NCBI GenBank assembly: GCA_963801185.1
Contig: CAWDDW010000002.1
Coordinates: 62,001-126,000 of the forward strand
From: Palsa-601 sp963801185
GTDB taxonomy: Bacteria > Actinomycetota > Acidimicrobiia > Acidimicrobiales > Bog-793
Length of the DNA: 64,000 nt
Direction of reading: 5' to 3'
Shown here: one piece after another, positions 48,234 to 57,963 of the stretch
Numbering within the stretch: position 1 is the first letter of the stretch
Layout of the letters: each line of letters begins with the position of its first letter
Program-made: the position numbers and the translations under genes
Notes under the pieces: generated by a model
Database searches by the model: none
Told to the model about the DNA's origin: nothing
Seen by the model: only the letters and a program-made list of their open reading frames with translations

Positions 48234-49321
48234 AGCTGGGTCAAGGCTTGTCGCGCCTGCTCGGCTTGATGGATGACCATGTCAGCGAAGCCGGCGGAAG
48301 CGCTTGTGTCGCCTCCCATGGCGCCAGCGGCGTACCGGACGTAGACGCCCTCGATGATGCAGGCGAGGCGCCAGTGCGCGAATGCGACGTAATACGGCAG
48401 ATCCGAGACGTCCCGGCCGGACACTGCCGAATAGCGCTCGGCCAGCTCCTTGCGGGTCGGGAAGCCGGGAAGCGCCGTCGTGGGCGCCACCGGAAGAGCG
48501 CCGGCTTCGTTCCGATCAGACCAGTACATGTAAAGGGTCCCGAGATCGGCCAATGGCTCGCCGAGGGTGCAGAGCTCCCAGTCGAGAACGGCCTTCACGC
48601 GGCCGCCGTCGCCGATCATCGTGTTGTCGAGCCGGTAGTCACCGTGCACGATCGAGCTTGCGTGTTGCGGGGGCATCCGTTCGACGAGCGTCTCGTGGAC
48701 CTCACTCACCATCGGGGCGGGACGGCCGAAACCGCCCTCTTGCTCTTGTGCCTGAGATTGCAGGAACTGGCCGTTCCAACGCTTGAGCTGGCGCGCGACG
48801 TACGCCTCTCGCCGGCCGAGGTCGCCGAGGCCGACGGCGTCCACGTCCACCTGATGGATGGCCACGAGCACCTCGACGAGGTCGTTGCCAGTCGTCCGCC
48901 GCTGCTCCTCGCTCAGGATCTCCCGGGTCGTGCGACTGTCGCGGAGGATGTGACCCTCGACGAAGTCCATCACGTAGAACGGTGGGCCGTTGACCGTCTC
49001 GTCGTCGCAGAAGCCGAGCGCGCCGGCGACGGGAACCGGCGTACTGGCCAGGGCTGAGATGATGCGGTACTCGCGACCCATGTCGTGGGCCGTCGAGAGC
49101 ACGTGACTGATCGGGGGGCGGCGCAGCACCATCCGCCGGCCGGCGGCGTCGGTCACCAGGAACGTCAGGTTCGAGTGGCCCCCGGCGATGAGCTCGAAAC
49201 GAACGGGCGCCACGACCTCGTCCACCTCCCGCACGAGCCATTCGGTGACCCGCGGCCCGTCGATGCCGTCGGGTACGTCTCTGCCCGCTCCCTCAGCGGT
49301 AGCCGGTGCCTCTCCTGTCAC
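48230..49321 (-). CDS. Phosphotransferase family protein (acyl-CoA dehydrogenase-associated kinase)
   Basis: A 363-residue APH/choline-kinase-fold protein: FELIAGGHSNLTFLVTDAAG with RMVLRRPP (ATP site), SSIVHGDYRLDNTMIGDGG (catalytic loop HGDxxxxN) and VKAVLDWELCTLGEPLADLG (metal-binding DxE). It matches the ACAD10/11-type phosphotransferases that occur beside acyl-CoA dehydrogenases and are thought to phosphorylate hydroxyacyl substrates. GTG 49321 overlaps the SDR stop (GTGA). Together with the SDR and acyl-CoA dehydrogenase upstream it forms a consistent acyl/hydroxyacyl catabolic operon. Confidence 0.92.
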   Translation of the reverse strand: MTGEAPATAEGAGRDVPDGIDGPRVTEWLVREVDEVVAPVRFELIAGGHSNLTFLVTDAAGRRMVLRRPPISHVLSTAHDMGREYRIISALASTPVPVAGALGFCDDETVNGPPFYVMDFVEGHILRDSRTTREILSEEQRRTTGNDLVEVLVAIHQVDVDAVGLGDLGRREAYVARQLKRWNGQFLQSQAQEQEGGFGRPAPMVSEVHETLVERMPPQHASSIVHGDYRLDNTMIGDGGRVKAVLDWELCTLGEPLADLGTLYMYWSDRNEAGALPVAPTTALPGFPTRKELAERYSAVSGRDVSDLPYYVAFAHWRLACIIEGVYVRYAAGAMGGDTSASAGFADMVIHQAEQARQALTQL

Positions 49322-50127
49322 GGGATGAACCCCGATATCTCTGCCTGCACCTTGCGCATTCCTCGCAGCCACCGCTCGCGGTCTCCTGCACGGCGTTGCT
49401 CGTAGGTCGATACCTCCGGGTGCGGCAGCACGAGGAAACGCTCCTCGGCGACCGCTTGGAGCACCGCCTCAGCCACGACCTCGGGCTCGAGCATCCCGTC
49501 GCGTCCGGCCGTCGACGCGGTCACCTCACCGTGCTCGCGAGCGGCCGCCCCGGTCATGGCTGTCCACACGCCCTGGGGGCAGAGGCACGATACGCGAAGG
49601 CCGGCGTCGCCGTGGGTTATGGACAGCCATTCGGCCAGGGCGACGACCGCGTGCTTGGTCACGCTGTAGGGCGCCGAACCCAACTGTGTGAGCAGGCCCG
49701 CCGCCGAGGCCGTGTGAACCAGGTACCCCTCGCCCCGTTCGAGCATCCCGGGGAGCACCGCGCGTGCCGCGTAGATGTGGCTCATGACGTTGACCGCCCA
49801 GATGCGCTCCCACGCCTCGTCCGGCACCTCCACCCCTCCGAGGGTGATGATGCCGGCATTGGCACAGAACACCTCCACCGGACCGAAGGCGTCTTCGGCA
49901 GCGGCAACGAGCGAGATGACATCGGGCTCGTCGGCGACGTCGGCCCTCACCGCCAGCGCGGGCGAGCCCTTTGCGCCGAGCTCGGCGGCGACGGCCCGCG
50001 CGCCCGCCTCGTCGATATCGGTCACGACCGTGCCCCTGGCACCTCGTCCGGCGAAGGCATGGCAGAGCGCCCGCCCGATGCCGCTGGCACCGCCTGTTAC
50101 GACCACGACCCGGTTCTTGACATCCAT
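49318..50127 (-). CDS. Short-chain dehydrogenase/reductase
   Basis: A 269-residue classical SDR: cofactor loop VVVVTGGASGIGRALCHAFA, VTDIDEAGA (Asp after the second strand favours NAD), CANAGI, the catalytic Ser in VHTASAAGLL and the YSVTKHAVV (YxxxK) motif. Substrate unknown, probably a hydroxyacyl compound given the neighbours. Six-base gap to the acyl-CoA dehydrogenase gene and overlap with the phosphotransferase gene indicate one operon. Confidence 0.93.
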   Translation of the reverse strand: MDVKNRVVVVTGGASGIGRALCHAFAGRGARGTVVTDIDEAGARAVAAELGAKGSPALAVRADVADEPDVISLVAAAEDAFGPVEVFCANAGIITLGGVEVPDEAWERIWAVNVMSHIYAARAVLPGMLERGEGYLVHTASAAGLLTQLGSAPYSVTKHAVVALAEWLSITHGDAGLRVSCLCPQGVWTAMTGAAAREHGEVTASTAGRDGMLEPEVVAEAVLQAVAEERFLVLPHPEVSTYEQRRAGDRERWLRGMRKVQAEISGFIP

Positions 50128-50133
50128 CGCCGG

Positions 50134-51410
50134 CTAGCGCCCACCGGAGCGGCGAGCCATGAAGTCTGCGTACTTCACGAGGTCGGGGTCCGCCGCGAAC
50201 GCGTCGGCGAACTTCTTCCTCGCTGCTTCACGCTTGGCGGGAAAGTACTCGGTCGGCCAGAGACCTTCGTGCGGCCTGTACTCCTTCAGCACGTTACGGG
50301 CGACGGTCACCTTGTGGACCTCGTCGACCCCGTCCATGACGCTCATAGCGGGAGCACCCGACCACATGGCGTGCAACGGGGTCAGATCCGTCATCCCGAG
50401 CGAGCCGAAGATGTGGATCGCCCGGTACGACACGTCCTTCAGGACCTTGGCGGCTGTGTACTTGCACGCCGCGATCTGGGTCCTCGAGGCCTGCGTGCTC
50501 GAGTTGTCGATCGTCCACGCGGTCCACAGCACGAGAAGCCGGAGCATGGAGATCTCGGCATACGAGTCGGCGATGGCACTCTGCACCATCTGGTGCTCGG
50601 CGATGACCTTGCCGTGCGACTCCCGGCTGAGCGCCCGCTCGCACATCATGTCGTAAGCGCGCTGGCACTGGGCGATGGCGCGCATCGCGTGATGGATCCG
50701 GCCACCTCCCAGCCTCCGCTGAGCGAGCACCTTGGCCCCGTCTTCCGGCCCGAGCAGGTGGTCGAGGGGGACGCGCACCTCGGTGTAGCGAATGTGGCTG
50801 TGAGTGCTGGGGTACGGCAGTATCTCGACGCCGGGCGTCTCCCTCGGGACCACGAACATCCCGTTGGTGCACATGACTATGAGGATGTCCGCATGGCCGC
50901 CCCCGCTCGTGAACCACTTCTCGCCGTTGATGACCCACTCGTCCCCGTCCCTCACCGCCACGGTCTTGAACATGTTGGGATCTGAGCCGCCCTGTGGCTC
51001 GGTCATGGAGTAAGCGGACCAGATCTCCTGGTTCATGAGGGGGTAGAGCCAACGCTGCTTTTGCTCCTCGGTCCCGTAAGCGGCCAGGATCTCCATGTTC
51101 CCGGTGTCAGGCGCCTGGCAGCCGAAGATCGCCGGCGCCATCGAGTAGCGCCCGAGGATCTCGTTGACGAGCGCCAGCTTCAGTTGCCCGAAACCGGGGC
51201 CGCCCAGTTCCTTGTCGAGGAAGATCGCCCAGAGGCCCTTTGCCTTGACCTGTGCCTTGAGCGGATCGACGAGCGCCTTCATCTTCGGGTCGCGCATCCA
51301 GATCGCAAAGGGGAAAACGGCTCGAGCGGCTCGATCTCCTCCCGGCAGAACTGCTCGACCCAGTCGAGTTGCTCCTGGAACTCCGGCTCTGTGGAGAAAT
51401 CCCAAGCCAC
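50134..51410 (-). pseudogene. Acyl-CoA dehydrogenase, one N-terminal frameshift
   Basis: An FAD enzyme catalysing alpha,beta-dehydrogenation of an acyl-CoA. GTG 51410 begins VAWDFSTEPEFQEQLDWVEQ followed by FCREEIEPLE, the expected N-terminus. Near 51310, at GTTTTCCCC, one base is missing or extra, and the protein continues in the other frame as FPFAIWMRDPKMKALVDPLK to the stop. Later landmarks: SAYSMTEPQGGSDPNMF, EWVINGEKWFTSGGGHADIL, VPLDHLLGPEDGAKVLAQRR and the base-containing C-terminal domain. About 425 residues in all. The homopolymer location makes a sequencing error likely. First gene of a five-gene operon, divergent from a TetR gene. Confidence 0.85.
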
Positions 51411-51438
51411 CTGACAGCCTCCTGACGATCTAATGCCG

Positions 51439-51456
51439 TTGCATCAAATGATGTAC
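51439..51456. promoter_or_regulatory. Candidate TetR operator
   Basis: TTGCATCAAATGATGTAC contains CATCA-AAA-TGATG-type symmetry and lies between the divergent acyl-CoA dehydrogenase and TetR genes. Imperfect; the role is inferred from position. Confidence 0.4.
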
Positions 51457-51489
51457 GCTCACCGTAGCTCCCGGGAAGGAGGCGGTCCA

Positions 51490-52149
51490 GTGGCACGCGA
51501 CGGCGAACCGACGAGGGCTGCCCTCGTGTCAGCGGCGGAGAGGCTCTTCGCGGCCAACGGCATCGACCGCGTAAGCCTGCGGGAGATCAACCGTACGTCG
51601 GGTGCACGCAATGCCGTTGCGCTCCAATATCACTTCGAGGACCGCGCGGGCATAGTCCGTGCAGTGCTGCGCAAGCACTACCCCGAGGTGGAGAGCCAGC
51701 GACATCAGCTGCTCGATGCGTACGAGCGGCACGAGTCCCGCGACCTGCGCGAGCTGTGCGAGGCGTTGGTCGCGCCGCTGGCGGCGAAGCTCTCGGATCC
51801 CGACGGAGGCCCGGAGTACCTCCAGATCAGCGCAGAGCTCGTCAACCGGCCCGCCAACCTCGCGCAGCCGGACCCCGCCGAGGGGACGTCGAGCTCGAAT
51901 CCATCGCTGGCGGACCCTCGTCGAGCCCTTCCTCGAACAGGATGCGACGATGCTGCACCGGCGCTTCACCGCGATCCGCTTTGCGGCGGCGAAGTCGGCC
52001 GCCGCGCAGAGTCGGCGCCCCACCGCGACGACCGGCTCTTCGTCAGTCAACTCGTGGACCTGGTGGAGGCACTGCTGTTGGCGCCGGTCTCTCCGACGAC
52101 CGCTTCACTGGCAGCCGATCGCGACCGGCGCCGCGTGAGGCTCAACTGA
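51490..52149 (+). pseudogene. TetR family regulator, two frameshifts
   Basis: The N-terminal HTH is intact: TRAALVSAAERLFAANGIDR, VSLREINRTSGARNAVALQY and HFEDRAGIVRAVLR. The ligand domain runs on in the same frame to PANLAQPDPAEGTSSS, then moves to another frame (IHRWRTLVEPFLEQDATMLH, RRFTAIRFAAAKSAAA) near 51895 and back near 52018 at a CCCC run to finish VSQLVDLVEALLLAPVSPTT. The two shifts cancel, which is typical of paired indel errors. AAGGAGG eight bases before GTG 51490 sets the start. It probably represses the divergent acyl-CoA dehydrogenase operon. Confidence 0.78.
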
Positions 52150-52186
52150 CAGTCACAGGTACAGGCCCTTTGGGCTAGACATTGCT

Positions 52187-53059
52187 GTGGCCGAGCGCCG
52201 ACCATCCGAGCAGCCGGCGAAGCACTGGTCGTCAGCCGAGCTCTCGCGGCGGCTTCACGTCAACGGCGTCGAGCTGGCGTGGGACCGCTGGGGCGACGGC
52301 GACGCGACGCCGTTCGTGCTCTGCCACGGTTTCTCGGGCTCAGCGCACGACTTCGCCCTGCAGATACCCGGGTTGGCAGAGCAACGGACCGTCCTCGCAC
52401 TCGACCACCGTGGCCATGGTCGCTCCACCAAGACGGGCAGCGCCGGGACGTACTCGATCTCCGGACTGGCAGAGGACCTGATCGCGTGGCTCGAAGAAGT
52501 GGCCTTGCGGCCGGTCGACCTGCTCGGCCACTCGATGGGCGGGCGAATGGCCCTCGAGGTCACGCTCGAACGTCCAGATCTCGTCCACTCGCTGATCCTC
52601 ATGGACACGAGCGCTGGGTCGTTCGCGCCGGCGGACTCGCCGACGCGGGCGATGTTCCGGGCGTTTCTCGCGACCTACGATCCCGCCGGCGGGCTTCCTG
52701 ACATGACGCTCATGCGCAACCCGGAGGACGACCTAATCGAGGCGTCTACCCCAATCAATTGGCGCGAGCGCAAGGCGGAATTGTCGGCGGCGTTCGATCC
52801 CTATGCCCTGCAGGCGCTCGGCAAGGAGCTGTTCAACGCAGAGAGCCGTCCGTTGCTCGACCGGCTCGGTGAGATCGGCTGCCCCACCACCGTGGTCGCC
52901 GGTGCCGAGGACCATCCGCTCGTCGACCAAGCGCCTAGCCTGGCGGCGGGGATCCCCGGCGGCGAGCTCGTCCTCATCGAAGGGGGTTACCACTCGCCTC
53001 AGCTGACTCATCCGCTCGAGTGGCGTCGTGCTATCGAGGAGCACCTCGCTCGAGGCTGA
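52187..53059 (+). CDS. Alpha/beta hydrolase
   Basis: A 290-residue alpha/beta hydrolase: oxyanion region FVLCHGFSGSAHDF, LDHRGHGRST, nucleophile LLGHSMGGRMALEV, acid in TTVVAGAEDHPLVDQAPS and the catalytic His in EGGYHSPQLTHP. Complete triad. Most similar in outline to lipase/C-C hydrolase-type enzymes; substrate unknown. GTG 52187. Follows TetR on the same strand and overlaps the 3' end of the convergent nucleotidyltransferase gene by 29 bp. Confidence 0.9.
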   Translation: MAERRPSEQPAKHWSSAELSRRLHVNGVELAWDRWGDGDATPFVLCHGFSGSAHDFALQIPGLAEQRTVLALDHRGHGRSTKTGSAGTYSISGLAEDLIAWLEEVALRPVDLLGHSMGGRMALEVTLERPDLVHSLILMDTSAGSFAPADSPTRAMFRAFLATYDPAGGLPDMTLMRNPEDDLIEASTPINWRERKAELSAAFDPYALQALGKELFNAESRPLLDRLGEIGCPTTVVAGAEDHPLVDQAPSLAAGIPGGELVLIEGGYHSPQLTHPLEWRRAIEEHLARG

Positions 53060-53789
53060 CATCGCGCTCGATCTGGCTGAGCGCATCCGCGAGCGCCTTC
53101 TTGCTGCCGGCCTTCAGCAACAGTCCTGCCTGTGCCGTCAGGTCGGCGCGCTCGATCATGTCCTTCTCGTTCAAGACCCACTCCTTGGCCTCGGCCAGGC
53201 GGCCGTGGGCAGACTCGAACAGCCCGCGGGTGGCGTTCGCCAACGCGACCAGGCTGTCTCCATGGCTGTCCAAGGCCGCCCGCGCGTAGGCGAGGCTGGC
53301 AACGGCATCGGCGCGCCACCTCCTCCCCGCCGCTGCCGCTAGCGCGTCGGGGTACGCCGGTCGCGGCAGCCGGCCGGAGAGAGTCAGGTTGATCGCGAGC
53401 TCCGCCATGACCACGTAGGTCGGGATGCCCGCTATGTAGAACATGAGCAGCTCCTTCTCGAAACGTCCCGCACGCGCCTCGGCGCACCAGTGCTCGACGT
53501 CGTCGAGGTCGCGAAAGTGCACGTCGACCCGGCGCTCGTCGATCGTGAGCCACGCGCCACCGTTCATGACGCCGCCGCCCCATCCGCCGATCTCCGACAC
53601 GGTCCCGTGCCAGGGTTTGGCACGAATGGTGGACGGGTCGAACCCGCCTCTGTAGTAGATGGCGTAGTCCCAGTCGCTCTCGGGGTTGTTCGTGCCTCGA
53701 GCCCGCGAGCCGCCGAGCGCGACCGCGGTCACGCCGGGCAGACCGGCCAGCTCCTCTGTCATGAACGACTTGAAGTGGTCATCTTCCAT
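53031..53789 (-). CDS. Nucleotidyltransferase-domain protein
   Basis: A 252-residue protein with the minimal nucleotidyltransferase signature TAVALGGSRARGTNNPESDW (GGSxxRG followed by SDWD), giving the metal-binding Asp pair, then RRVDVHFRDLDDVEHWCAEA with the third acidic residue. The C-terminal 120 residues are helical (RADAVASLAYARAALDSHGD). Related to aminoglycoside- or toxin/antitoxin-type nucleotidyltransferases; no partner HEPN gene is evident. The start ATG 53789 overlaps the end of the DUF2142 gene by 31 bp, so the two are coupled. Confidence 0.85.
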   Translation of the reverse strand: MEDDHFKSFMTEELAGLPGVTAVALGGSRARGTNNPESDWDYAIYYRGGFDPSTIRAKPWHGTVSEIGGWGGGVMNGGAWLTIDERRVDVHFRDLDDVEHWCAEARAGRFEKELLMFYIAGIPTYVVMAELAINLTLSGRLPRPAYPDALAAAAGRRWRADAVASLAYARAALDSHGDSLVALANATRGLFESAHGRLAEAKEWVLNEKDMIERADLTAQAGLLLKAGSKKALADALSQIERDVSLERGAPR

Positions 53790-55462
53790 TCGTCAATAGT
53801 CGCGTGTGTGACGGGCTGCTCGGAGCGCCGCATCAGATGGACGCACCACACCGTGAGCACGAGGAGCAGGAGTGGGACGCCCGCCGCGAGAACAGGCAGC
53901 GGGAGCACCGGCGACCACAGGGGATTCCACTTGTCGAAGAGATCGAGAGTCCCGGACGTGCCGACGGTGTAACGCCGAAGGTCGCACCAGTAGGTGACCC
54001 CGACCTGAAGCCAGGCGAGGGCCACGAGCACCATGGCGATCGGGCGAGCGCGCCTGAGCACGCGTGCGACCGCCCCCGCACGCGGCGGCCCGAAGGGCAC
54101 GGCACGCGGCGAGTCGAGTAACGCCGTCCCAGCGAGCAGCGGGATGCCGACGGCGAAGGGGAGCGCGTACCTTCCCTGCCATGTGATGCCGTACTCCGGG
54201 ATCCGCGGTGCCGCGAGCACGACAGGAGCAAGCCACGTACAGAGGCCAACCAACGTCAACGCGATCCGCTCACGGGCGCGCCCTGCCCACAGACCCGCCA
54301 CGATCAACAGGCCGAGGAGGCTGAACGCCACGATGTAGTCGATGGTCGGGACCTTCGCGTCGTCGGTCACGGCGGACTCCATCTGCATGACGAACCAACC
54401 GCTCCTCTCGATCACGAGCTGGAAGTCGGTCAACCGGGAGTCGTTCCGGTAGGGGTTCACCGTCCAGGGCTGTGTGTTCAAGGCGTGAGCACCGATGATC
54501 CACGCGCTGGCCAACGCCGACGCGATGACGACGACCACCGTCCACACCCTGACGATGCTCGACCTCAGCCACTCGCGCCATCGCTCGAGAGGCGTGAGGA
54601 CGAACGTGACAGCGAGGATGCCGACCAGCCATAAGGGGGAGAGGCCTCGCACGAGCACGAGGCCGGAGGCACTCGCGCCGGCGGCGCTCACGAGCATCGT
54701 CGGGGGACCCGCTCCGGAGGCAGCCCGGCGTCCCCAGATCGAGAGGCCGACGAGCGACGTCCAAAGGAGGACCCCGAGGGATGCCTCGAGGCCGTTCGGC
54801 TGGACAGTCGATGCCATGTACAACAAGACGGGTGTGAGGGCGCAGCACAGGCCGGCCGTCAGGCCCCGGCCGAGGCGGAAGCGCCGGATGAGAGCGAAGG
54901 CCGTCGCCAGGACGGCTGAGTTGAGCAGCGCCGACACGACTCGCATCCAGCGGATAGTCGCCTCTGAGGTCGACAGCAACGTCGGCCACCCGACGAGCAG
55001 GTAGTAGAGCGGTGGGTACCTGCCGACGCGGATCCTCGCAGCCACCAGTTTGGGCCGGGCCTTGATCTTCCGAGCACACGATGCCGCCTGCCAGGAGCGG
55101 AACCGGTAGCAGCTGAAGTTGGCGAGGGTATTCCGGAAGGTCGACGGCACGTAGACCTTCATGCGGGCGAAGTCGTCGCCGGGGACCTGGACCCCGAGCC
55201 ACTCGCCGCGTACCACTGCCGCTGCCTTCACGATGTGCACCGCCTCGTCGGGTGCTGACGCAAGTGGCACCGAGAAGGACCACGCGACGGTGAGAATGCT
55301 CAGCAGCGCGAACGCCGGCAGCCATGTTAAGAGGCCTTGATGCCGGTCGCGCAGCCGATCACCCGAGTCGCGACCGTCGACCTCGTGATCGCCGGGAGCG
55401 CTGTCTCGACCGAGTGGGCCGTCAGGCCCAACCGAAGCTGGACGGCGCATAAGGTGTGCCAT
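53759..55462 (-). CDS. DUF2142 family membrane protein
   Basis: A 567-residue polytopic membrane protein. The first helix (GLLTWLPAFALLSILTVAWS) leads into PLASAPDEAVHIVKAAAVVR, then a periplasmic loop with several Cys, VGRYPPLYYLLVGWPTLL and about nine more helices including ITWQGRYALPFAVGIPLLAG. The DUF2142 family resembles GT-C glycosyltransferases in layout (an early acidic loop after helix 1) but has no proven activity. Paralogue of the gene at 44.5-46.2 kb. ATG 55462 is the assumed start, with a 40-residue charged N-terminus. Confidence 0.88.
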   Translation of the reverse strand: MAHLMRRPASVGPDGPLGRDSAPGDHEVDGRDSGDRLRDRHQGLLTWLPAFALLSILTVAWSFSVPLASAPDEAVHIVKAAAVVRGEWLGVQVPGDDFARMKVYVPSTFRNTLANFSCYRFRSWQAASCARKIKARPKLVAARIRVGRYPPLYYLLVGWPTLLSTSEATIRWMRVVSALLNSAVLATAFALIRRFRLGRGLTAGLCCALTPVLLYMASTVQPNGLEASLGVLLWTSLVGLSIWGRRAASGAGPPTMLVSAAGASASGLVLVRGLSPLWLVGILAVTFVLTPLERWREWLRSSIVRVWTVVVVIASALASAWIIGAHALNTQPWTVNPYRNDSRLTDFQLVIERSGWFVMQMESAVTDDAKVPTIDYIVAFSLLGLLIVAGLWAGRARERIALTLVGLCTWLAPVVLAAPRIPEYGITWQGRYALPFAVGIPLLAGTALLDSPRAVPFGPPRAGAVARVLRRARPIAMVLVALAWLQVGVTYWCDLRRYTVGTSGTLDLFDKWNPLWSPVLPLPVLAAGVPLLLLVLTVWCVHLMRRSEQPVTHATIDEWKMTTSSRS

Positions 55463-55559
55463 CGGGGCGAGACTCTAGATGACGCTCCTCGCAGCCCTGG
55501 GATGACCGTGTCAGCGCGCAGTCGCTCGCTCGAGCGGACAATTGGCAAGGAGACGACAC

Positions 55560-56462
55560 ATGGAACTGAAGGCCGGGAACGTCGCCGTCGTCACCGGAGC
55601 CGCCAGCGGCATCGGCTTCGGGCTTGCCGAGCGTCTCGCCACCGCCGGTTGCAACGTGGTCCTGGCGGACGTGGACACGGCGGGACTGGGAGCAGCAGCG
55701 GCGCAACTGCGTACTCACGGGGTCGAGACGCTGGAGGTCGCCTGCAACGTCAGCGACGCGGACTCGGTCGGGGAGCTGGCGGCTCGGGCGCGGGAGCGCT
55801 TCGGCGCCGTCCACATCGTCTGCAACAACGCCGGCGTCCAGAGCAGCGCCGATCATTGGACGGGTCCCCTGTCGACTTGGGCTTGGGTCCTCGGAGTCAA
55901 CTTCTGGGGTGTGGTGCACGGCGTGCGTGCGTTCCTTCCTCAGATGATCGAACAGGGCGGGGGTTACATCGTCAACACCGCCTCGATCGCGGGATTGCTT
56001 CCAGGCTTTTCCGCCTCGTATGACGCCAGCAAGCACGCCGTGGTGGCCATCACCGAAGATCTGTACCGGAGCTCACAGCAAGGTGGCTGGAACGTGGGTG
56101 TCAGCGTGCTCTGCCCCGGCTGGGTGCGGACGGGGATCATGGACGCCGGTCGTAACTGGCCGAGCGACCTCGGCTCGCCGCCGCCTGGGGTCGCCGGAGC
56201 CGAGATCATCGAGAAGTACGTTCGCCGTGCGGTAGCCGAAGGCACGACTCCCGCGGCCGTTGCGGATCTCGTGCTCGACGCTGTGAAGGCGGATCGTTTC
56301 TGGGTATTCCCGCACCCCGACTTCGTCGAGCTCGCAGTGAAGCGTTGGCAGGACATCGGCGAGGGGCTCAATCCGGTGCTCTTCCGGGAGGTACCGGGGC
56401 TGCCGCCGCTCGAAGAGCTCGTCAATGAGATGCTCCAGGGGCTCGATGCTGAAGGGGCTTGA
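55560..56462 (+). CDS. Short-chain dehydrogenase/reductase
   Basis: A 300-residue SDR: VAVVTGAASGIGFGLAERLA, ADVDTAG (NAD-type acidic residue), CNNAGVQ, the catalytic Ser in VNTASIAGLLPG and YDASKHAVVAI. PHPDFVELAVKRWQD near the C-terminus is shared with the other SDR of this window (VLPHPEVSTYEQRR), suggesting related substrates. ATG 55560 is the start. Stands alone between non-coding ends. Confidence 0.93.
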   Translation: MELKAGNVAVVTGAASGIGFGLAERLATAGCNVVLADVDTAGLGAAAAQLRTHGVETLEVACNVSDADSVGELAARARERFGAVHIVCNNAGVQSSADHWTGPLSTWAWVLGVNFWGVVHGVRAFLPQMIEQGGGYIVNTASIAGLLPGFSASYDASKHAVVAITEDLYRSSQQGGWNVGVSVLCPGWVRTGIMDAGRNWPSDLGSPPPGVAGAEIIEKYVRRAVAEGTTPAAVADLVLDAVKADRFWVFPHPDFVELAVKRWQDIGEGLNPVLFREVPGLPPLEELVNEMLQGLDAEGA

Positions 56463-56547
56463 GCGGAATAGGAGCACGTGACCTGATGGGCACCGGAGTC
56501 TCTCTGCGCGACGGGGGTCGCGCCGCACACGTCGATGGGGTGCAGCC

Positions 56548-57963
56548 TTGTCGCGCAGGCGCAAGGCGGTGCTCGCCATCTCGAGCGCGACGTCGTTCCT
56601 GGTGGCCGTCACAGCCATCTTGCCCGTGCCGGCGCGTGCCGGCGCCGCATCGTCGTCGCCGGTCCGGATCCTTGCGACCTTTCACGGCGACCTGGCCCGA
56701 GACGGCTACGCGCCTGGCGACAAAGAGATCAACCCGTCCGACGCCGGGCGCCTCGCCGTCGAGTGGGCCTACCCGGCTCTGCACGTCATCTCGGACCAGC
56801 CGGCCGTCGTGAACGGGGTCGCCTATTGGGGGGACTGGGGTGGCACCGAGCACGCCACGAGCGTGACCGGCCGGAATCTCTGGTCGACGAACCTCGGCAC
56901 GACGACCGACCCCGAGTGCGGGGAAGACGACTCGGCCGGTGTCGCGTCATCGGCGACGGTCGGCACAGTCGGTCGGGACGGGACCAAGGAACGCGTGTGG
57001 ACCGGTGCCGGCAACGGCACGGTCGTCTCGCTCGTCGCAGCCACTGGTGCGATCGTGTGGCGCACCCGGGTGGCGCCGAGCGACGGGGGCTTTGTCTGGA
57101 GCTCGCCGGCACTCTACGACGGCAGCATCTACATCGGGGTCTCGTCGTACGGTGATTGCCCGCTGGTCCGGAGCCGCATCGTCCGCCTCGATGCTCTTAC
57201 GGGCAAGATCCTCGGGTCCTTCTACACCGTCCCGGCGGGCTGCCTCGGAGCTGGGGTCTGGTCATCGCCGGCGATCGACGCCGCCACGAACTCGCTCTTC
57301 GAGTCGACGGGAAACGCCGACTGCACAGATCCGCTCCAGAACGCCATGCTGGAGCTCGACGCGACCACGATGACGCTCGTTCACTCCTGGCAGATACCGC
57401 CGGCCTCGTGGAACGGAGACAGCGACTGGGGCTCCACCCCGACGTTGTTCTCGGCTCGGGTCAACGGCCACGCAGTTGCGCTCGTCGGGTCGGCTGACAA
57501 GAACGGCATCTTCTACGCGCTGCCGCGGTCGAACATCTCGAGAGGTCCCGTGTGGGAGTACCGGGTAGCCGAATCCGGGACATGTCCCCAATGTGGCGAG
57601 GGTTCGATCGCGCCGGCAGCCTTCGATGGGGCCACGCTGTTCGTGGCAGGCGGCTCGACGACGATCGGCGGTCGCTCGTGTCCCGGGTCACTTCAAGCGC
57701 TCGACCCGGCGACCGGGGTTCCGATCTGGGAGGACTGCTTGAACGCCGGGCCGGTTCTAGGCCCGGTGACCGAGGTGCCCGGCCTCTTGTTCGTGACCGC
57801 CGGGGCGGCGGTCATCGGTATCAACGCGCGACACGGGACGCTCGCCTTCTTCTCGGCCGATCCCTCGGGGCAGCCGTTCTACGCGGGGTCGGTCGTGGCC
57901 GGCGCTCGGCTTTATGCCGGGAACACCGACGGCATGCTGTTCGCGTACGGTTTACGGACGTGA
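56548..57963 (+). CDS. Secreted PQQ-like beta-propeller protein
   Basis: A 471-residue exported protein beginning with TTG 56548. The signal peptide is RRRKAVLAISSATSFLVAVT, ILPVPARAGA. The mature part shows repeated beta-propeller blades: GRLAVEWAYPALHVISDQPA, GAIVWRTRVAPSDGG, SSPALYDGSIYIGVSSYGDC, LDPATGVPIWEDCLNAGP, matching the PQQ/outer-membrane-propeller repeat. Paired cysteines suggest disulfides outside the cell. PQQ ligands are not identifiable, so it may be a binding rather than an enzymatic protein. Its stop overlaps the lipoprotein start (GTGA). Confidence 0.85.
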   Translation: MSRRRKAVLAISSATSFLVAVTAILPVPARAGAASSSPVRILATFHGDLARDGYAPGDKEINPSDAGRLAVEWAYPALHVISDQPAVVNGVAYWGDWGGTEHATSVTGRNLWSTNLGTTTDPECGEDDSAGVASSATVGTVGRDGTKERVWTGAGNGTVVSLVAATGAIVWRTRVAPSDGGFVWSSPALYDGSIYIGVSSYGDCPLVRSRIVRLDALTGKILGSFYTVPAGCLGAGVWSSPAIDAATNSLFESTGNADCTDPLQNAMLELDATTMTLVHSWQIPPASWNGDSDWGSTPTLFSARVNGHAVALVGSADKNGIFYALPRSNISRGPVWEYRVAESGTCPQCGEGSIAPAAFDGATLFVAGGSTTIGGRSCPGSLQALDPATGVPIWEDCLNAGPVLGPVTEVPGLLFVTAGAAVIGINARHGTLAFFSADPSGQPFYAGSVVAGARLYAGNTDGMLFAYGLRT

